DNA from: UMGS1387 sp045540015
GTDB taxonomy: Bacteria > Bacillota > Clostridia > Oscillospirales > CAG-382
Direction of reading: 5' to 3'
Length of the DNA: 54,010 nt
Assembly: GCA_045540015.1 (NCBI GenBank)
Contig: JAZQGP010000056.1
Location: 1 to 54,010 of the forward strand
Both the position numbers and the translations under genes were made by a program. The notes beneath the pieces are model-generated. The model saw only the letters and a program-made list of their open reading frames with translations, was not told the DNA's origin and ran no database searches. Shown here piece by piece: positions 32,771 through 40,558 of the stretch. Numbering within the stretch: the stretch's first letter is position 1; the number at the start of each line of letters is the position of its first letter.

Positions 32771-33235
32771 ATGGAAATATATGCATGGCTCATTGTATTT
32801 GCGGCAGCCTTATTTATCGAAGGCATGACAAACACGCTGATTGCGGTTTGGTTTGCGCCGAGTGCGCTCATATGCCTTGCTCTATCGCTTTTCGGTGTTC
32901 CTCTATGGGCACAGATAACGGTATTTGTAATGCTTTCCGCGCTTCTTATGCTGCTGTTTTACAAAAAGCTGCGCGACAACATAGCAGCAAAGTCGGAAAA
33001 GACAAATCTTGATGCGATTATCGGTAAAACGGCGGTTGTCGAGGAAGACATTGAACCTCTCGGTGTCGGCAGAGTAAAGGTGGGAGGAATAAGCTGGTCG
33101 GCTTATATTGCACCCGATGCAAGCACCGTTACAAAAGGCGAATATGTGATAATCAAGGAAATCAACGGCGTAAAGCTGTTGTGCGAAAAAGTCGAAACAC
33201 CGGCTGAAAAAAGCTACGTATTTACAGACAAATAA
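32771..33235 (+). CDS. NfeD-family membrane protein
   Basis: A 154-residue protein: three or so membrane helices in residues 1-70 (YAWLIVFAAALFIEGMTNTLIAVWFAPSA...) and a soluble OB-fold domain (about 85-150: IGKTAVVEEDIEPLGVGRVKVGGISWSAYI). Short NfeD proteins partner with stomatin/SPFH proteins in membrane microdomains, and the next gene encodes exactly such a partner. RBS AAAGGAGGAAAA is 7 bases before ATG. It lies 21 bases after recX, so it is probably in the recA transcript. Confidence 0.9.
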   Translation: MEIYAWLIVFAAALFIEGMTNTLIAVWFAPSALICLALSLFGVPLWAQITVFVMLSALLMLLFYKKLRDNIAAKSEKTNLDAIIGKTAVVEEDIEPLGVGRVKVGGISWSAYIAPDASTVTKGEYVIIKEINGVKLLCEKVETPAEKSYVFTDK

Positions 33236-33264
33236 CAATTTACACAACCGAAAGGAGAAAACTT

Positions 33265-34188
33265 ATGGAAATCATTATCCCTATCATCATTGTACTATTC
33301 ATTATCATTCTTTCAAACATTAAAATCGTACCCCAGGCAAGAGCATTTGTTATTGAAAGACTCGGTGCTTACAAGACAACCTGGAAAACAGGCGTGCATG
33401 TAACCATTCCCTTTATCGACAAAATAGCAAAAAACATTTCTCTCAAAGAGCAGGTTGTGGACTTCCCTCCCCAGCCCGTTATCACAAGCGACAACGTTCA
33501 TATGCAGATTGACACGGTTATCTATTTCCAGATTGCAGACCCCAAGCTCTACGCATACGGCGTTGAAAACCCCATGATTGCCATTGAAAACCTTACCGCA
33601 ACAACACTGCGTAACATCATAGGCGACCTTGAGCTTGACGGCACTCTTACCTCAAGAGATCTTATAAACACCAAGATGCGTGCGATTCTCGACGAAGCAA
33701 CAGACCCGTGGGGAATCAAGATAAACAGAGTTGAGCTTAAAAACATCATGCCGCCGAGAGATATTCAAGACGCGATGGAAAAGCAGATGCGTGCCGAGCG
33801 TGAAAGAAGAGAAAAGATTCTCCAGGCAGAGGGTGAAAAGAAGTCTGCAGTGCTTATCGCCGAGGGTAAAAAGGAATCTCTCATACTTGAGGCAGAAGCT
33901 GAAAAGCAGGCGGCAATTCTCAGAGCCGAAGCTATCAAGGAATCCAAGATTCGCGAAGCTGAGGGTGAGGCTGATGCCATTCTTAAAGTACAGAACGCAA
34001 TTGCAGAAGGTTTAAAGCTTATCAACGAAGCAAATCCCACAGACAAGGCTATCACCTTAAAGAGCTTTGAAGCGCTCCAGAAGGTTGCCGACGGAAAGGC
34101 AACAAAGCTCATCATCCCTTCCGACCTTCAAAACCTTGCAAGCGTAGCCGCAACCGTAAAAGAAGCGGTTACAAACGCTAAGGAATAA
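33265..34188 (+). CDS. SPFH/stomatin-like protein (QmcA/slipin type)
   Basis: A 307-residue membrane-anchored scaffold. One N-terminal helix (IIPIIIVLFIIILSNI), then the SPFH/band-7 domain (VPQARAFVIERLGAYKTTW through IMPPRDIQDAMEKQMRAERE, about 20-180), then a Glu/Ala/Lys-rich coiled coil (about 175-250). It is expected to form oligomeric membrane platforms with the NfeD partner encoded just upstream (29-base gap). RBS GAAAGGAGAAAA precedes ATG. No hairpin terminator follows; the next promoter starts 50 bases later. Confidence 0.93.
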   Translation: MEIIIPIIIVLFIIILSNIKIVPQARAFVIERLGAYKTTWKTGVHVTIPFIDKIAKNISLKEQVVDFPPQPVITSDNVHMQIDTVIYFQIADPKLYAYGVENPMIAIENLTATTLRNIIGDLELDGTLTSRDLINTKMRAILDEATDPWGIKINRVELKNIMPPRDIQDAMEKQMRAERERREKILQAEGEKKSAVLIAEGKKESLILEAEAEKQAAILRAEAIKESKIREAEGEADAILKVQNAIAEGLKLINEANPTDKAITLKSFEALQKVADGKATKLIIPSDLQNLASVAATVKEAVTNAKE

Positions 34189-34238
34189 GATTTTTATAGT
34201 TTTTACGCAAAATTCTTGATTTTTTTTGAAAATGGTAT

Positions 34239-34266
34239 TGTAATTTGCAAAAAAGTATGTTATAAT
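34239..34266 (+). promoter_or_regulatory. Promoter of secG
   Basis: TTGTAA at 34239-34244 and TATAAT at 34261-34266 are 16 bp apart, with a TG one base before the -10 box. The leader is about 50 nt. Confidence 0.65.
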
Positions 34267-34323
34267 CTATGCGTTGTGTAAAAAAATACTATTAAAGATG
34301 AAAACATCGGAGGAATTCAAAAA

Positions 34324-34845
34324 ATGGCTACAGCAAATCTTGTCATTGGAATCCTGCTTATCATTATGGCGGTTTTCCTTGTTATTTCGGTTCTCATGCA
34401 GAGCAGTAAGGACCACAGACTTTCCGGCTCTATTGCCGGCGGTGCAGAAACTTTCTTTGGCAAAACCAAGGGTAAATCTCTTGACGCAAAGTTCGCAAAG
34501 GCTACAACAATCATAACAATTCTCTTTGTTATCCTTGTTCTTGTTCTTTACATCATTCAGCCCGAATACGATCCTCAGGCTCTCATGGGTGAAGTTGCAA
34601 ATGATGCAGAAGTTGAAGACAATGCAGCAGTTGAAGGTGATGCAGCAGTTGAAGGCGATGCAGCAGTTGAAGGCGATGCAGCAGTTGAAGGCGATGCAGT
34701 TGTTGAAGGTGATGCAGCAGTTGAAGGCGATGCAGCAGTTGAAGGCGATGCAGTTGTTGAAGGCGATGCAGCAGTTGAAGGCGATGCAGTTGTTGAAGGC
34801 GATGCAGTTGCTGAAGGCGAAGAAACACCCGTTGTCGCTGAATAA
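34324..34845 (+). CDS. secG: SecG translocase subunit with long acidic hexapeptide-repeat tail
   Basis: Residues 1-80 are a normal SecG: helix 1 (LVIGILLIIMAVFLVISVLMQ), the conserved QSSKDHRLSGSIAGGAETFFGKTK loop beginning QSSKDHRLSG, and helix 2 (TTIITILFVILVLVLYII). SecG assists SecYE in protein export and usually ends here. This one continues about 90 residues with twelve hexapeptides of the form DAAVEG (positions about 94-165), ending EETPVVAE. The repeats are encoded by 18-bp near-identical units. The tail is acidic, low complexity and presumably disordered. RBS CGGAGGAA is 8 bases before ATG. No stop codon interrupts the tail, so it appears to be translated. Confidence 0.9.
   Translation: MATANLVIGILLIIMAVFLVISVLMQSSKDHRLSGSIAGGAETFFGKTKGKSLDAKFAKATTIITILFVILVLVLYIIQPEYDPQALMGEVANDAEVEDNAAVEGDAAVEGDAAVEGDAAVEGDAVVEGDAAVEGDAAVEGDAVVEGDAAVEGDAVVEGDAVAEGEETPVVAE
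34603..34818 (+). repeat. Twelve tandem 18-bp units inside secG
   Basis: Units run without gaps from 34603 to 34818, typified by GATGCAGCAGTTGAAGGC. Variants alternate GCAGCAGTT (AAV) and GCAGTTGTT (AVV), and later units are more alike than the first two. Such arrays change copy number by slippage or recombination; every change of one unit keeps the frame. Confidence 0.95.
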
Positions 34846-34878
34846 TTCGGCACTGATCAAAATTTAAATGTCACAAAT

Positions 34879-34926
34879 GACCGGCCGAAAAGGATTTTCA
34901 CCTGTTCGGTCGGTTTTATTTTCTTT
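34879..34926 (+). terminator. Terminator of secG
   Basis: A 10-bp stem ACCGGCCGAA / TTCGGTCGGT (G-T pair) is followed by TTTATTTTCTTT. Confidence 0.85.
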
Positions 34927-35028
34927 ATTGAAGTGTTTTGCTCATATGTTCTTTGTGGAACTTTGAGCGAAAAAATTCGTCTTTTACATAAAAGAAAAAA
35001 CAAATACAAAAACAATATAGGTATTAAC

Positions 35029-37176
35029 ATGAAAAAGGTTTTGTTATTTATTCGCACTATACCAAATAGAATCGCAGCTTTAATAAACACAAACAGAAAC
35101 TCTTTTATTCTGATTTCAATCTGTTCGCTTCTCTTGAATTTTCTTCTTGAAGCCGCACTGAGAAAGAGCTTTCCCAAGGCATTCGCGCTGATTTACAAAG
35201 CTCCTGTGCCGTTTTTATTTAACACCCTTATTATTATCGCCTGCTATTCGATAATGTATTTTGTAAAGCGAAGACCCTTTGTTTTTGCCCTCAATACAAT
35301 TCTTTGGGCAACGGTTGCTGCTGTAAGCAGATGTCTCATGGGCTTTCGCACAACACCGTTCAACGCATCGGATTTCCGTGTTATAAAGTCTGCACTCACC
35401 ATTGTTCCGATATACCTTGAAATTTGGCAGATAGTCGGAATTGCAATTCTGACAATTCTTGCCATTGCTTTTCTTATTTACTTATTTATCAAAGCGCCAA
35501 AATGCGAGAAATCAATAAAATACAGTGCGATTATTGCAGCGATAATCTGCACGTTTACCGTTTCAAGCACAGCCGTATATCTCGGTGTTGCTTTTGATAC
35601 AGACCACTTTTCAAACCTGCCGACAGCCTACAAACAGCACGGCTTCAACATATGCTTTTTATGCTCAATTTTTGACCACGGTATTGAAAAGCCGCAAGGT
35701 TATTCGGCAAAAACAGTTGACAACATTGTTGAAGAGCTTGAAACAAATCTTGACGAGCTCGCATCGGGTGCTGCCATCAGTCCCGAAAATTTAAACACCA
35801 AAGCTCCCACAAACGAGCTTCCGAACATAATATACCTGCAGCTTGAGTCCTTTTACGACGTAAACAACATTGAAGGCTACTCCTTCAGCGAAAATCCCAT
35901 TCCGATTTACACAAGCCTCAAGCAGAATTTCCCCGGCGGGCTTCTTACTGTCCCTTCAATCGGTGCAGGAACCTGTAATACCGAATTCGAAGTTATAACA
36001 GGTATGGAGGTTTCCTATTTCGGTGTTGCGGAGTATCCGTATCTGTCGGTTCTGCAAAACAACACCTGCGAATCAATTGCATACAACACAAAGCATCTCG
36101 GCTATACAGCACACGCCATTCACAATCACAAGGGTACGTTTTACGACAGAAACAAGGTGTTCCCGAATCTCGGTTTTGAAACCTTCACCTCGCTTGAAAA
36201 CATGCCCGACATTCAGAAAAACAAGCGCAACTGGGCACGTGACTCCATGCTGACCAACAACATACTCCTCGCACTCGACTCCACACCGGAGGCAAGAGAC
36301 CTTGTATATACAATTTCGGTACAGCCTCACGGAAGATACCCCGGCTCTTGGGAAAGCTATGAAAAGCTGCTTGACGGACAGCCGCCGCACATTACTGTAT
36401 CGGGAAACGAGGACAACCCGGAAAATGCCGGCTTTTGTTACTATGTAAACGAGCTTCACGAGGCTGATGCATTCATCGGTTCTTTGCTTTCGGAAATTAT
36501 AAGCCGCGGTGAACCTACGGTTGTAGTAATGTTCGGTGACCATCTGCCGGCTTTTACGGTTCAGAACTGGACTGTAACCGATGGTGACTACTATACAACC
36601 GACTACATTGTATGGAACAACTGCGGACTTGATTTTTCAGATGCGCCAGAAAAGCTCACCTCATATCAGCTCTCTTCGTTCATCTTCAAAACTCTCGGCT
36701 TTACCGAGGGCAGCATGAACAAGCTCAATCAGGCATACATTGGAACTGACACTGACTATTCAAACGAACGACAGATGCTTGAATACGACATGCTCTACGG
36801 CGACAGAGCTGCACTTGGTGACATTGAAGCATATGTACCGGTAGCCACAACCTACGGTCTTGCCAAAATAACCATTAGTAGCATGATTTCCGTTGAAGGT
36901 CGAACCTACATAAAAGGCGAAAACTTCAACGAGAACAGCACTGCAACCGTAAACGGAAAGCTTAAAGACACCGAGTTTATTGACAAGAACACTCTCTGCT
37001 TTGACGGTACTCCTCGAGACGGAGATCTCATATCTGTAGTTCAGCTTGCCGCAAATCACACCGTCCTTGGCGGATCGCAAAACGAACTGATATTTACTGA
37101 CAATATGATTATTCAAAGCAATGAACAAAGCTTTTCACAACCAACTGAAGAAACGACCTTAGAATTACAGAATTAA
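35029..37176 (+). CDS. LTA-synthase-family phosphoglycerol transferase/sulfatase-fold membrane protein
   Basis: A 715-residue protein with about five N-terminal membrane helices (to about 190) and an extracellular alkaline-phosphatase-like domain. The catalytic Thr is in SIGAGTCNTEFEVITGM (about 314), with YLQLESFYDV as first metal motif near 275, the substrate-loop HNHKGTFYDRN near 365 and FGDHLPAF near 501. These match LtaS/MdoB-type enzymes that transfer glycerol-phosphate groups to envelope glycans or lipids. Residues from about 620 form an unusual C-terminal extension resembling an IPT/TIG beta-sandwich (SVEGRTYIKGENFNENSTATVNGK begins there). The ATG at 35029 has only a weak AGG site; an upstream in-frame start at 34933 is worse. 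Acceptor and donor are unknown. Confidence 0.86.
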   Translation: MKKVLLFIRTIPNRIAALINTNRNSFILISICSLLLNFLLEAALRKSFPKAFALIYKAPVPFLFNTLIIIACYSIMYFVKRRPFVFALNTILWATVAAVSRCLMGFRTTPFNASDFRVIKSALTIVPIYLEIWQIVGIAILTILAIAFLIYLFIKAPKCEKSIKYSAIIAAIICTFTVSSTAVYLGVAFDTDHFSNLPTAYKQHGFNICFLCSIFDHGIEKPQGYSAKTVDNIVEELETNLDELASGAAISPENLNTKAPTNELPNIIYLQLESFYDVNNIEGYSFSENPIPIYTSLKQNFPGGLLTVPSIGAGTCNTEFEVITGMEVSYFGVAEYPYLSVLQNNTCESIAYNTKHLGYTAHAIHNHKGTFYDRNKVFPNLGFETFTSLENMPDIQKNKRNWARDSMLTNNILLALDSTPEARDLVYTISVQPHGRYPGSWESYEKLLDGQPPHITVSGNEDNPENAGFCYYVNELHEADAFIGSLLSEIISRGEPTVVVMFGDHLPAFTVQNWTVTDGDYYTTDYIVWNNCGLDFSDAPEKLTSYQLSSFIFKTLGFTEGSMNKLNQAYIGTDTDYSNERQMLEYDMLYGDRAALGDIEAYVPVATTYGLAKITISSMISVEGRTYIKGENFNENSTATVNGKLKDTEFIDKNTLCFDGTPRDGDLISVVQLAANHTVLGGSQNELIFTDNMIIQSNEQSFSQPTEETTLELQN

Positions 37177-37248
37177 AAAACATACCCTCTTAAAAAAAAC
37201 GACATCTCTAAAGCTATTCCAAATTAGAATTTATCAACATACAAAAAA

Positions 37249-37278
37249 CAGCCCATGTGTCACAATTCACATGGGCTG
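37249..37278 (-). terminator. Terminator of ftsZ and the dcw transcript
   Basis: A perfect 11-bp stem CAGCCCATGTG / CACATGGGCTG is followed on the minus strand by TTTTTTG. It is 31 bases after the ftsZ stop codon. Confidence 0.88.
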
Positions 37279-37308
37279 AAATACTTATAAATTTAAAATA
37301 AGCTTAAA

Positions 37309-38445
37309 TCAGAAGCTGAATCTTCCGCCACCGATATTGGAACGGGGTTTGCCGAATATATTAAGAATATCATCGTCTATATCGCCTGCAGGCTTCTTTT
37401 CGGTGTTTGCTGCTACATTGGTTTCATCATCGGATGCATCATTATCATCAAATGCTGCAACAGGTCTTACAACCGGCTTTTCCTTTGCAGGAGCATCAAA
37501 GCCTGTAGCAACTACAGTTACCTTCATTTCATCTTCAAGAGCAGGATCAAATGCAGCACCCCAGATAATGTTTGCTTCGGGGTTTGCTTCCTTGCTGATA
37601 AGGTTTGCAGCAAATTCAACTTCTTCAAGTCCGATATCCGGAGATACGGTTACGTTGATGATAATGCCGCGAGCACCTGTAATGCTTGTTTCAAGAAGAG
37701 GACTTGAAATAGCAGCCTTTGCCGCCATTTCTGCCTTATCCTTGCCTGTGCCGACGCCTACGCCCATATGTGCAAGACCTGCATCACGCATGGTTGTACA
37801 TACGTCATTGAAGTCGAGGTTGATGAACGAGGTTACGTTGATGAGCTCTGTAATGCTCTGGATACCCTGACGAAGTACGTCATCGGCAATCTGGAATGCA
37901 TTTGCAAGATTAATTCTTGTCTCAGAAACAAACTTAAGTCTCTCGTTGGGAACCATTATAATGGAGTCAACAACCTTTCTGAGGTTTTCAATACCCGCCT
38001 CAGCAAAGTCCATTTTCTTCTTTCCTTCAAAAGCAAAGGGCTTTGTTACAACACCGATAGTGAGAATGCCCATGTCCTTTGCAACCTTTGCGATTGCGGG
38101 AGCCGCACCTGTACCGGTTCCGCCGCCCATACCTGCAGTAATGAATACCATATCGGTTCCTGCAAGAGCTGCCTTAATATCGTCAATGTTTTCTTCAGCC
38201 GCACGAAGACCAACCTCGGGGTTTGCGCCTGCGCCTCTACCTCTGGTAACCTTGTCGCCTATAAGTATTTTGGTGGGAGCTGCACAGCGGATAAGAGCCT
38301 GCTTGTCGGTGTTAACCGCAATAAACTCTACTCCCTTAACATCACTCTCTACCATTCTGTTTACGGCATTGTTTCCGCCGCCGCCGACACCTATTACCTT
38401 AATGACTGTGCCGTAGTCAAAATCTGCATCGTAATCAAACGTCAT
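37309..38445 (-). CDS. ftsZ: Cell division protein FtsZ
   Basis: A 378-residue tubulin-like GTPase forming the division ring. The nucleotide-binding glycines GVGGGGNNAVNRM (19-31), the tubulin signature GGGTGTGAAP (107-116), and the T7 loop NLDFNDVCTTMRDAG near 203 are intact. A linker of about 40 residues follows the core (KEKPVVRPVAAFDDNDASD). The C-terminal binding peptide is unusual: DDDILNIFGKPRSN then IGGGRFSF, where most FtsZ proteins have a D-IP-FLR-type ending. RBS GGAGGAAA is 7 bases before ATG. It ends the dcw cluster and has its own promoter candidate at 38486-38514. ftsA is absent upstream. Confidence 0.96.
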   Translation of the reverse strand: MTFDYDADFDYGTVIKVIGVGGGGNNAVNRMVESDVKGVEFIAVNTDKQALIRCAAPTKILIGDKVTRGRGAGANPEVGLRAAEENIDDIKAALAGTDMVFITAGMGGGTGTGAAPAIAKVAKDMGILTIGVVTKPFAFEGKKKMDFAEAGIENLRKVVDSIIMVPNERLKFVSETRINLANAFQIADDVLRQGIQSITELINVTSFINLDFNDVCTTMRDAGLAHMGVGVGTGKDKAEMAAKAAISSPLLETSITGARGIIINVTVSPDIGLEEVEFAANLISKEANPEANIIWGAAFDPALEDEMKVTVVATGFDAPAKEKPVVRPVAAFDDNDASDDETNVAANTEKKPAGDIDDDILNIFGKPRSNIGGGRFSF

Positions 38446-38485
38446 TTTTCTGTTTCCTCCTAATACTTTTCATTATCCACTATAT

Positions 38486-38514
38486 ATAATAATATTTTTT
38501 TCAACTTTTTTCAA
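38486..38514 (-). promoter_or_regulatory. Promoter candidate for ftsZ
   Basis: On the minus strand TTGAAA (38509-38514) and TATTAT (38486-38491) have a 17-bp spacer, 40 bases before the ftsZ start codon. It lies in the only large gap (135 bp) within the dcw cluster. Confidence 0.6.
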
Positions 38515-38580
38515 TAACTATTTTGACAAAACAGGCTCACTTTACAAATTGTTTACAACTTTATACCGCATTTTGCCTTT

Positions 38581-39393
38581 TCAGAAGCTTTTTACTATTC
38601 CCTCTTTTACATTTTCGCCTGACACATCAATAATTCCGCTGCTTCCCTCGTGCAGCTTTTCCTCGATACCCAGCATGAATCGAATTTTTTTGTCGAGATT
38701 CTTCCCGTCACCAAGCTCCACAACAAAATTCTGCTTATATGTAAAAGAAATGGAAAACCTGTCTGTAAGGTCTATTTCGCTTACGTACGAGAGAAGATTG
38801 TGTTCTGTAAGCAAATCATAGATTTCCATGACGGTTTTATCTATGTCGCTTCGTGTCTGCAGAAACTCCCCTGCAACACACCGTTCTATGTCATTTGTTC
38901 TAAGGTGTATGAGCTTTTGGCTTTCAATATATGAAAAGTCATTTGTTTGTGAGAGAACACGAAGGCTCTGTGAAAGCACATAGCACTCGTCCGAGAGCGT
39001 TACATACATTGAAGGAATCGCCTTTTGCACCTCAAAGACAACATTACCCGACCAATATCTTTTCATCTTAAACGAGTCGATATAAGGCAGGTTATACATA
39101 ACGTTTTTTTCGACGGTTTTCTTGTCAAGCTCATACAAAAGCATTCCCTTTTCAAGTCCTGCACCCGTCAGCACTTCGTCTGCACTGTATGGTATTTCTC
39201 CTTTTACAGTGCATTTTTTTATAACAAAGAACTTTGTGTAGCAAAGCCACACGCCGATTATCGCAACAGTCGCAATAAGAACAGTGCTTACTACGGCATT
39301 TCTGATTTTGCGTTTTTTCTCTTTTATGCGAACCTGTTCAAGATTTTTGCGTCTTTGTCTTTCTTCTTCACTTATTTTTCTGTAACCTTCCAT
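38581..39393 (-). CDS. divIB: Cell division protein DivIB/FtsQ
   Basis: A 270-residue bitopic protein: a charged cytoplasmic N terminus (EERQRRKNLEQVRIKEKKRK), one helix (AVVSTVLIATVAIIGVWLCY), then a POTRA domain starting CTVKGEIPYSADEVLTGAGL and a beta domain. It helps organise septal peptidoglycan synthesis with FtsL and the transpeptidase. AAGGTG lies 5 bases before ATG, overlapping the end of murG. The position between murG and ftsZ is the usual one for divIB. Confidence 0.87.
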   Translation of the reverse strand: MEGYRKISEEERQRRKNLEQVRIKEKKRKIRNAVVSTVLIATVAIIGVWLCYTKFFVIKKCTVKGEIPYSADEVLTGAGLEKGMLLYELDKKTVEKNVMYNLPYIDSFKMKRYWSGNVVFEVQKAIPSMYVTLSDECYVLSQSLRVLSQTNDFSYIESQKLIHLRTNDIERCVAGEFLQTRSDIDKTVMEIYDLLTEHNLLSYVSEIDLTDRFSISFTYKQNFVVELGDGKNLDKKIRFMLGIEEKLHEGSSGIIDVSGENVKEGIVKSF

Positions 39394-39402
39394 TAATTCA
39401 CC

Positions 39403-40530
39403 TTACTTGCAAGTAAGCTCCTTTACTATGGAATATATACGGTCAAGAGTATCTGTTACCGCAAAGCTTCTGACGGCGTTTTCCATGCTTATTCTCTTTT
39501 CGTCATCCAACAGAATCGAAGACACCTCGCCGCACAAAAGCTCGCCTGTCAAATCCTTTTCCTCAATAAGAACAGCCGCTCCCTTATCCGAAAGCACCTT
39601 TGCGTTTTTATACTGATGGTTATTTGTTACATACGGAGAAGGAATAATAACCGATGCCTTTGCAAGACATGCCATTTCCGAGAGGGTCATTGCCCCTGCC
39701 CTGCAGACCATAACATCACTTGCAGGCAAAATCTCATGCATATTATAGATATATCTTGAAACGATTACATTGCCCTTTTTGAGAGTGTCCTCATCCACCT
39801 CTTCAAATCCGAGTTCCCTGTAAAGCTTGCTTTGCACCTGCCAGCCTGCATTTCCGACTGCATGGAAATGATATATGTCATTCTTTATCGAGTAGTTCTT
39901 TATAAGCTCATATACGTTTTCATTCAGCGGTCTTGCACCAAGACTTCCGCCGCATGAAAGAATAACTTTTGCTTTTTCGGGAATACCCAGCTTTTCGCGG
40001 CAATTCTTTTTGTTTGCCGTGAGCATCTTTTCAGACACGGGGTTTCCGACAAGGATAAGTTTATCCTGAGTTTCAAAGTGCTTTCTACTTTCCTCAAAGC
40101 TTATCATAACCTTATCCACATACTTTGAGAGCATTCGGGTTGTAACTCCGGGAAAAGCGTTTTGCTCATGTATACAGGTAGGCACACCTTGCTTTGCCGC
40201 AGCCTTTAAAACCGGCCAGCTTACATATCCGCCTGTGCCTATTACGATATCGGGTTTAAAGTCTTTTACTATACGCTTTGCTTCCATAACGCTTGTAACT
40301 GCCTTTATTGCGGCATCTACATTTTTAAGCGTCAGCTTTCTTACAAAGCCTCTCACCTTTACATGGTGGATTTTATAGCCGGCCTTCGGGACAAGGTTAT
40401 TTTCCATTCCTTTGGGCGTTCCCACATATTCAATTACGGCATCCGGATTTTCCTTTTTTATTTTATCGGCAATTGCAAGTGCCGGATTTATATGTCCTGC
40501 ACTACCCCCGCCGCTTACAAGTACTCTCAT
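39403..40530 (-). CDS. murG: UDP-GlcNAc transferase MurG
   Basis: A 375-residue GT-B enzyme that converts lipid I to lipid II at the inner membrane face. VSGGGSAGHINPALAIADKI is the first Gly-rich loop, GTGGYVSWPVLKAA and HEQNAFPGVTTRML follow near 95-130, SCGGSLGARPLNENV is the second Gly-rich loop near 190, and SRAGAMTLSEMA-type CRAGAMTLSEMACLAKASVI near 270 binds the donor. Spacing to ftsW is 28 bases. Sequence is complete and typical. Confidence 0.95.
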   Translation of the reverse strand: MRVLVSGGGSAGHINPALAIADKIKKENPDAVIEYVGTPKGMENNLVPKAGYKIHHVKVRGFVRKLTLKNVDAAIKAVTSVMEAKRIVKDFKPDIVIGTGGYVSWPVLKAAAKQGVPTCIHEQNAFPGVTTRMLSKYVDKVMISFEESRKHFETQDKLILVGNPVSEKMLTANKKNCREKLGIPEKAKVILSCGGSLGARPLNENVYELIKNYSIKNDIYHFHAVGNAGWQVQSKLYRELGFEEVDEDTLKKGNVIVSRYIYNMHEILPASDVMVCRAGAMTLSEMACLAKASVIIPSPYVTNNHQYKNAKVLSDKGAAVLIEEKDLTGELLCGEVSSILLDDEKRISMENAVRSFAVTDTLDRIYSIVKELTCK

Positions 40531-40558
40531 TTTGCAGACCGCCCTTTCTCAAAGCAAA

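Noticed and set aside
34603..34818. Possible CRISPR-like array
   Set aside because: The 18-bp units are contiguous with no spacers and are translated as part of SecG; no cas genes are present.
34575..34853. Several repetitive antisense and out-of-frame ORFs opposite secG
   Set aside because: They are shadows of the 18-bp array; a repeat unit divisible by three keeps all frames open.
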